Assembly (NCBI GenBank): GCA_024663395.1
Contig: JANFAH010000010.1
Coordinates: 496,001 to 560,000, forward strand
Direction of reading: 5' to 3'
Source of the DNA: Pisolithus tinctorius
Lineage: Eukaryota; Basidiomycota; Agaricomycetes; Boletales; Pisolithaceae
DNA: 64,000 nt
The position numbers were made by a program, and so were the translations under genes. The notes below the pieces were generated by a model. It saw only the letters and a program-made list of their open reading frames with translations, was not told the DNA's origin and ran no database searches. Each line of letters opens with the position of its first letter. Position 1 is the stretch's first letter. This document shows positions 57,803 through 64,000 of the stretch, one piece after another.

Positions 57803-59284
57803 GTGTCTTCGCACCGCCAAGAAGAAGGAAGTAGGAGGCCTCCATCAGCAGCCTCCTCGTTCAAACCTCCCGTACCCACTCGTAAAGGAAAAGAGGTCCT
57901 CCAAGCGAGACCACTTATTCGTCACCCTTCGGTTGACACACCCAAACCTCGTATAGGTCTTGTAGACCCGCCAGTAAGGCCCCAACTAGGGCAAGCGGCA
58001 GAATCGACCTCACCAGTAAATTTCACTTCGTATCGAAACCCGGAGCCTCTCGGCTCAGACATTATCGAAACCCAAGGGACAGCTGGACCAGCAGACCCCT
58101 TACCATCCGACTCTTCTACCGACATCTACATACCAGCTTCCGCCGATCCAATGGCAGAAGAACTTGCACACCAAACCGCGGAGCTCTCGCTCCAAGACCC
58201 CTTTGCCAGCCAGAGTAAGGTAACCCCGGAAATGGCTGCGCATTTCTACAAGTCTCTGTTTAACCGAGATGTGGAAAAGCCTAAAGGCCCTCCCCGAGGA
58301 TCCGAGGAGAAAGGAAAGGATCACGACTCTAGGGGGAGCGGGCTGAAAGAAATTGGCTTGAACAAACCCTTCTCATACAACGGAGCCCACCAGGACTTTT
58401 CTGCCTGGTTGAGCAGCGTCAAACTCTACCTCGCGACCAATGAACACATCTACTATGAAGACCAGTCCAAAATCGCCTTCGCCCTCTCTTACATGGGCAG
58501 TGGTTCGGCCCGCGCCTTCGCAGAGGCCTATGTTAACGAAAATACCACGGTACTCGGCGACCTGAAAATCTTCGATGGATGGGATGAGTTTGTCACCAAG
58601 CTCAAAGAAACTTTCCAAGTAGGAGATGCCAAGGCCACTGCGCTAATCTACCTGTCGGCCATCCGCCAGGGAGATCGCTCTCTAGACGAATATATCGCCG
58701 ACTTCCGCAACTGCCTCAACAAGGCCCAGGTCTCTACCAAGGATACTACCGCCGCCGTATTCTTCGGTAAAGGCCTTAACGAGGAAGTCAACAAGTGGAT
58801 CCTTATGTCAGGCCCCAAACCCGACACAGTGGAAGACTGGATTCGCCAAGCGACCTCGGCATGCACAGCAATGGCTACCCTCAAGGTCTTCTCCGGAAAG
58901 GCAACTTTCCAAGACCGCTCCTATTTATGGAAACAAGAACAAACTTCTCACGGATCAAAGTCGTCTTCTTCATTTCTGAAGACTCCGTACCGAGACCCTT
59001 ATGCCATGGATGTCGATTGGAAGTCCAAGGTCCGATCACAGAGCGAAGCTCCTACCTGTTATGGATGCGGTAAGACAGGACACATGAAGTCTAAGTGTCC
59101 CTCGTCCGCAACAAACAGTAGGTCCTCCTCAGCCCAAAAGTTCCGAACGTGCATCCTGGCAATGCTCGAGGAGTTCGACAAGAATTCCGAAGAGGAGGAA
59201 GATTCAGAACCGACTGACAACTACTGTGGGGAGAATGACGAACCCACAGATGACAGTGGTCCGAAAGGACAACTGGATTTTTGA
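57803..59284 (+). CDS. gag: G5 Gag, 493 codons, start codon changed to GTG
   Basis: Retrotransposon capsid. Ser/Pro-rich N-terminus (to about residue 190), capsid core from about 190 to 390 (PFSYNGAHQDFSAWLSSVKL; DFRNCLNKAQ), zinc knuckle CYGCGKTGHMKSKC at about 416-429, acidic C-terminus ending GPKGQLDF. The frame is unbroken, but the position matching the G3 ATG is GTG, no in-frame ATG lies just upstream, and an ATG in another frame overlaps at 57801. Translation from the normal start is therefore doubtful in this copy. Confidence 0.88.
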   Translation: MSSHRQEEGSRRPPSAASSFKPPVPTRKGKEVLQARPLIRHPSVDTPKPRIGLVDPPVRPQLGQAAESTSPVNFTSYRNPEPLGSDIIETQGTAGPADPLPSDSSTDIYIPASADPMAEELAHQTAELSLQDPFASQSKVTPEMAAHFYKSLFNRDVEKPKGPPRGSEEKGKDHDSRGSGLKEIGLNKPFSYNGAHQDFSAWLSSVKLYLATNEHIYYEDQSKIAFALSYMGSGSARAFAEAYVNENTTVLGDLKIFDGWDEFVTKLKETFQVGDAKATALIYLSAIRQGDRSLDEYIADFRNCLNKAQVSTKDTTAAVFFGKGLNEEVNKWILMSGPKPDTVEDWIRQATSACTAMATLKVFSGKATFQDRSYLWKQEQTSHGSKSSSSFLKTPYRDPYAMDVDWKSKVRSQSEAPTCYGCGKTGHMKSKCPSSATNSRSSSAQKFRTCILAMLEEFDKNSEEEEDSEPTDNYCGENDEPTDDSGPKGQLDF

Positions 59285-59290
59285 AAGGCT
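59272..59290 (+). promoter_or_regulatory. Candidate -1 frameshift site at gag end
   Basis: The gag stop reads GAT TTT TGA. The -1 frame is open across it into protease (TTT TTG AAA GGC) after its own last stop near 59251. G3 has the same T5 and overlap. Confidence 0.5.
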
Positions 59291-62200
59291 CAACTGGTGT
59301 AGCATCAGGAAGAGAGCCTATAGTATCCCGGAAGGTAGAGGCTAAGATAGAGACCAAGAAAGTGTATGATTACGAGCAAGATATGTCAATCACTTCTATC
59401 GCTGGTTTTGCTTACCTCGTCGACTGACAAAACGCTACCGTCCGAACCATCCTCGACTCGGGTGCCGAAACAAATATCATCGATCCGGCAATAGTCGAGA
59501 AATACGAAATCCCAACACGAAAGATCGCCTGACCATGGGAGTCTAGAAGTTACAAGGGCAAGACTGGAGATTGGGTAACCCATATCACTTCCTTCAGAGC
59601 CAAGATCTGGGGAAAGATGATGCGCATCCGCGCATATGTCCTCAAGCTCGGAAATTGGGAGTCCCTCCTTCTCGGAATGCCCTGGCTCAAAGAGCACAAC
59701 CCCATCATCAGCTGGACGTCGCGAAAGCTGATCAGTTGGGGGGAACTCAACCATGGCCTCGACAGGAAAAATCGTGTTCGCGGAACCGACTTTGCTAGGA
59801 CCGTAAAAATCTCTTGCACGTCCATCTCTACGAAGCTGGAGGCTTCACACGTCCAGGCAGAGGTTGATTTGCCCCCAGAATATCGGGACTTCTCGGTAGT
59901 CTTCTCCGAAGAAGAAATCCCTCTTCCGCCACACCGTGGTTTCTTAGACCACGAGATACGACTGAAGCCTGGCTTTCAGCCGAAGAAAGGAGCGATCTAC
60001 CCCCTTTCCCTCGACGAACTCAAGGCCCTAGACGAGTTCATCGATGAAAATCTCAAATGTGGAAAGATACGCCCCTCGAAATCTTCGCAGGCAGCCCCTG
60101 TCTTCTTCGTAGGGAAGAAAGACGGCAAGAGAAGACTCATCCAAGACTATCGGTACCTAAACTCTCACACCATCATCGACTTGTACCCTCTCCCCGATGT
60201 CAAAACCCTTCTAGATGAACTGGCTGGGTCCCGTTACTTCGCCAAGTTCAATGTCCACTGGGGTTTCACGAATATAAGGGTGAAGGAAGGAGACGAGTGG
60301 AAGGGAGCCTTCATAACTCCCAGAGGACTCTTTGAACTGACGGTAATGTTCTTCGGGCAGTGCAACTCACCGCCTACCTTCCAGAGGTACATGGACCATA
60401 CGTTCAGAGAACTCAAGAATGAGAGGAAGGCCGTCATCTTTATGGATGATGTCACAATACACTCAAAGACTAGAGAAGGACTCCGTGAAGCAGTCTGCCG
60501 ATTCCTGCAAATTGCCTCCAAGGAACACCTCTGCTTGAAGCTGAAGAAGTGTACCTTTGAAGCCGAAGAAATAGAATTCTTGGGGTTCGTGATCCGTCAG
60601 GGTCAATATGAACCGTCGGAAATTAAAATCGAAGCCATCAAAACGTGGCCTGCGCCGACGACCCTCAAGGAACTTCGGTCCTTCTTAGGCTTCTGTAACT
60701 TCTACCGACAGTTCATTTCTGGCTTCTCGCAGATGGCCCGCCCGCTTCACGACCTCTCGAAGAAAAATGCAAAATGGATCTGGGGCCCAGAGCAAAGCTC
60801 CGCATTCGAAGAACTCAAGAAGGCCCTTTCGTCCAAGCCCATCCTTCGTCTTCCGGACCTCCAGAAGCTGTTCGTACTCCACACCAATGCCTCGAAACTC
60901 GGCACCGGTGCCGTCCTGTCCCAAGCCGACGACTCGGGAACACTCCATCCATGTGCGTATATGTCACAGTCGCTGACCGGAGTGGAACAGAACTATCAGG
61001 TCTATGACCTGGAAATGCTCGCAGTAATGCACGCCCTCAAGCAATGGCGCCCTTACCTTCTGTCCCTGCTGGAACCAACTCAGGTCTATACCGACCACCA
61101 AAATATCACCTACTACGCACAGCCCCAAAAGCTTACCACGCAACAAGCTCGCTGGCAAGCCACCCTACAGGAGTACCCGCTGCAGTTTGTCCACATCGTG
61201 GGAACTAAAAATTCTGCTGCTGACACCCTCTCGCGCCGCTCGGATTTCAATGCCGAGCCGGAGACCGTCTCCACTCTACTTCCGAAGGCCGTTTGGCTTG
61301 AGGGGGGGGTGAGACCCTCCGTTGTTTCCCTCTTTAAGATCAACCGGACCGTCCCCGAGCCCCCTAGAGCTCCTCCACCCGTCCGCAAGGTCTCCTTCAA
61401 GGATAGCAACACCACCGAGTGCCCGTCTGAGGACGTGTCAAAGACTCAGAAAGGTAAAGGACGCGTTTTCCAGCTGAATGCTGACCTGTATCAGGAGGTA
61501 AAGAAAGCTTCCGCGTCCCTATCTGCCCCAGAAACAACACAAGGGTCTGACAGAGTCAGGAGAAAGGGAAGAAGGATCTTCGTACCGGAACCGGTTCGCC
61601 AAGACATCCTTCGGCAGTACCACAATACCCCGGCATTTGGACACCCTGGAGTAAAAGCAATGACGAAGAAAATGAACAAATACGTATGGTGGCCTGGCAT
61701 GTACCAGTCCATCTGGAACTACTGCAGAGGCTGCCCTTCGTGCCAAGCCAATAAGGTCAACACACACCCAACTACTCCGCCCATCACCCCGCACGATGTC
61801 GCCAAGAACCCCTTCCCCTTTAAACAGATCTCGATGGATCTGGTCACTGACTTGCCCCTGTCCGGCGGCAAGTACGACTCGATTCTCACCATCGTGGATC
61901 AGGGACTCACTAAGGGTGCGTTCTTCTTGCCGACTACTAAGACAGTGGACAGCATCGGCATTGCCGACCTCTACCATGCGTATGTCTACCCGCATTGGGG
62001 TGTCCCGCAAGCTGTCATCTCGGACCGCAGTCCCCAATTCGTCTCCGCTTTCACAAGAGATCTCTACCGATTCCTCGGAATCGAGTTGAAGGCCTCCACC
62101 GCGTACCACCCACAGACCAATGGTGAAGCCGAACGTGTCAATCAAGAGGTCGGGACCTACCTCTGCATGTACGCGGATACGGACCCCCACAACTGGCATA

Positions 62201-62907
62201 CCAAGCTCCCTGATGCACAAATGGCGCATAACTCACGCGTGCACTCGTCCCACAACCAATTGCCCTATTCACTCATGTATGGTTTTGACCCCGCTCCTTA
62301 CCCTACGGGACAACCCCCGCAGGAGTCACTAGCGGGTGATCGACTCGAGCAGTTGGCCGCCAATTGGGATGCCGCGATAATCGCTCATAAAGAAGCACAG
62401 GAGCTGATGAAGCAGCGATCAAAGGGAAGCTACACGGAGTTCTCCGTAGGAGATAAGGTTTGGCTCGACACTTCCGACCTGAAAAGGGATGTTCCGTCAA
62501 AGAAGCTTGCACCCCGACGTCACGGGCTGTTTGTAATTTCCGAACGGATCAGCCCGGTCGCCTATAAGCTGCAGTTACCTGCTAGCTGGCGAATACACCC
62601 TGTGTTCCACGCGTCAAAGCTTACCCCTTTCGTCAAAACGCGCGAGTATGGCCCGGCACAACCCCCGCCTCCACCAGAACTGGTAGGAGACGAGAATGAA
62701 TGGGAAGTCGAGGCCATCCTCAAGCACAAATGTGCGCGTAAGGTCAAGTCATCGTCAAAAGAGCCTGGTGTAAACTCGCAGCAAAAATACCTCTACCTCG
62801 TCAAATGGCTCGGTTACCTGCATTCCCAGAACAGTTGGGAAAGCGAGGACAACCTTATAAATGCCCCGGAGGTCCTTGGGGAGTACAAGCGCGTCCACAA
62901 CCTCTGA
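59285..62907 (+). CDS. pol: G5 Pol: protease, RT, RNase H, integrase, chromodomain
   Basis: Copies and integrates the element. Uninterrupted from ATG 59617 (1,096 codons). The same frame continues upstream through protease (ILDSGAETNIID, about 59455), broken by TGAs at 59425-59427 and 59530-59532. Numbering from 59617: RT about 120-290 with PVFFVGKKDGKRRLIQDYRY, KFNVHWGFTNI and catalytic FMDDV; RNase H about 415-530, where HTNAS replaces the expected HTDAS (codon 60886-60888), a probable loss of a catalytic Asp; integrase zinc finger H...H...CRGCPSC about 680-710 and D,D,E core in QISMDLVTDL, VISDRSPQF and NGEAERVN; chromodomain about 1027-1094 with YLYLVKWLGY. Stop at 62905-62907, six bases before ORF3. 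Confidence 0.9.
61297..61314 (+). other. Candidate central polypurine tract in G5 pol
   Basis: CTTGAGGGGGGGGTGAGA lies between RNase H and integrase. It nearly repeats the 3' purine tract of the family, CTTGAAGGGGGGGTGA (G3, 43982-43998). G3 has the same internal tract near 47380. Confidence 0.5.
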
Positions 62908-62913
62908 CACGCG

Positions 62914-64000
62914 ATGTCCTACACCCCCAACACCGAGAACCCAGGCTCTGACTACTTCGACAATGACTTCCATGCTGACATCGACGAACCCTATGATCCC
63001 TCTCGCCCATTCTTCCATAGCTATGCCAGCCCCCCTCCTCACCTCTCAGCAACACTGGTACGCTCCCCCGGAGCAGTATGTGCCATATCCCCTGCGGTAT
63101 CTGCCCACTCCTCACATGACGGTACCCACCAATCCCTTCACGACTCCGTTGCCTCTGCCACGCGCCCATACCCGTACCTGGTCATCCGCTCAGTCCCCAC
63201 TTCGCAGAGAGCCTGCAAGGACGCTTGCAAGGGAAAGTCCAAGGCTCACTCGGGACCACCCGAGCCTCGTTATGACCCCGCTTTCAGGGCCTGCAACACC
63301 CCTCCGCTCTCCCAAGCCGGTTGCAGGTCCCCCTCCCCGCTCCCTTGTGCTGGCCCATCTGCTCCAGCACCATCCCTCGCACCAGCCGACCTCTCGGCCC
63401 CTGCCGTTGCACCCGCAGCCCCTGCAACTGGAAAATGGGTGGCTCCCGAGGCAAGCATCTTCCTCGGTTACGTGCGGCTGCTTAACAACTTCGAGCTCTG
63501 GGGATCACACGGCTGGAGAGCAGGAGAACATCATGAACATTTACGGGTGTTGTCTAAGATCTTCAGAAGCTCAGAAGTGATCAGCAAGCGCGTTCACGAC
63601 CAGGTGGCTACGGCAGAAGGAAGCTTCGAGGCGCACACGTATGAGAATATCGACAAAGCCAACTCCGCCATCCTCCAGGAGACCCTAAAGACCCAAGAGG
63701 CCGTCGTCAAAATCGTACACGAAGACTATGGCCCGTCCCTCATCTCTTCCTTTCGTGCCTTCCTCGACCGAACCCCCGTCGATGTCGTGGTCCATGGGCT
63801 CCTCCCTCCGACGCGTCAAGCAGCGTCTGGAAGATCAGGCCTACCTTCGGACCCTGACAGAGAGGAAACACAGAAGGTCGCAGGAGAAGAAACCCGTCGT
63901 GCAGGGACGGTACAACATGGACCCGGAGGAGGTGGAGCGGCTGTCGGAGATGTCGAGTCGAGGTGTCGTGATTGCTGGGAGAAGATTATACCGGGCCAGG
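62914..64000 (+). CDS. G5 ORF3, unknown protein downstream of pol, open at window end
   Basis: Starts MSYTPNTENPGSDYFDNDFH in the pol frame, six bases after the pol stop, and stays open to 64000 (362 codons). Acidic N-terminus, Pro/Ser/Ala-rich residues 40-180, then a conserved block from about 185 (APEASIFLGYV; GWRAGEHHEHL; SSEVISKRVHDQV; AVVKIVHEDYGPSLISSF). Beyond about 63790, similarity to G3 continues in a different frame (RKHRRSQEKKPVV; NMDPEEVERLSEM), so G5 has a 1-nt shift or an intron there. No signal peptide, membrane segment or known enzyme motif seen. Possible roles are Gag-like, nucleic-acid binding or host-factor binding; none is supported. Confidence 0.65.
   Translation, partial: MSYTPNTENPGSDYFDNDFHADIDEPYDPSRPFFHSYASPPPHLSATLVRSPGAVCAISPAVSAHSSHDGTHQSLHDSVASATRPYPYLVIRSVPTSQRACKDACKGKSKAHSGPPEPRYDPAFRACNTPPLSQAGCRSPSPLPCAGPSAPAPSLAPADLSAPAVAPAAPATGKWVAPEASIFLGYVRLLNNFELWGSHGWRAGEHHEHLRVLSKIFRSSEVISKRVHDQVATAEGSFEAHTYENIDKANSAILQETLKTQEAVVKIVHEDYGPSLISSFRAFLDRTPVDVVVHGLLPPTRQAASGRSGLPSDPDREETQKVAGEETRRAGTVQHGPGGGGAAVGDVESRCRDCWEKIIPGQ

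Larger units (their letters stand above)
56971..64000 (+). mobile_element. Ty3/Gypsy chromovirus G5, young copy, runs off window
   Basis: 5' LTR, gag, pol and ORF3 in order; the 3' LTR lies beyond 64000. CpG-rich and nearly intact, in contrast to its relative G3. The sequence before it (GAAAC, 56966-56970) should reappear after its 3' LTR. Confidence 0.93.

Overview
The window looks like a transposon-dominated segment of a basidiomycete genome, most likely a mushroom-forming Agaricomycete. The evidence is a host gene split by many 46-65 bp introns, an expanded G-domain GTPase of the type common in mushroom genomes, chromodomain Ty3/Gypsy elements, a Helitron Rep-PIF1 gene and an internal TTAGGG telomere-type tract. 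No rRNA, tRNA or CRISPR was seen. The species cannot be named from the sequence.

Layout. 1-2490 is an 80-bp minisatellite. 2605-4271 (minus) is a degraded G-domain GTPase gene. 5189-10647 (minus) is the one clearly intact host gene, a 14-exon URB2/NPA2-type ribosome-biogenesis gene whose exon phases all close to 1,536 residues. 11070-14637 (minus) is a broken member of an expanded mushroom gene family, split by a 1.86-kb insertion (element X). 15183-39645 is one Ty3/Gypsy chromovirus (G1; TSD CAAGA). Its chromodomain is interrupted by a gag-only LTR element in an LTR-gag-LTR-gag-LTR array (20501-37659; TSD CTGG). The second gag unit is in turn interrupted by a 9.5-kb unit with 459-bp inverted repeats holding a Helitron Rep-helicase gene, an unknown spliced gene and a foldback element with 442-bp arms. 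39650-41405 is minisatellites and an interstitial telomere tract. 41411-51705 is a second Gypsy family on the minus strand (G3; TSD AATAC) carrying element X copy 2 in its 3' LTR and a solo LTR in its integrase. 51711-52940 is tandem repeats. 53070-56458 is a truncated G1-family copy (G4). 56459-56920 is a lone LTR. 56971-64000 is a much younger copy of the G3 family (G5), running off the window.

How it fits together. The elements form a datable stack. Old copies have lost almost all CpG, and the two G1 LTRs differ mostly by TG versus CA at the same positions, as expected if methylated CpGs decayed independently on the two strands. G5 is still CpG-rich. G3/G5 carry a conserved third ORF after pol, a gag-pol overlap at a T5 run, and an internal copy of their polypurine tract. 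G1 carries a spliced antisense gene between pol and the 3' LTR. The most promising unexplained biology is the inverted-repeat-bounded Helitron unit with its unknown companion gene, and the extra ORFs of the two Gypsy families.
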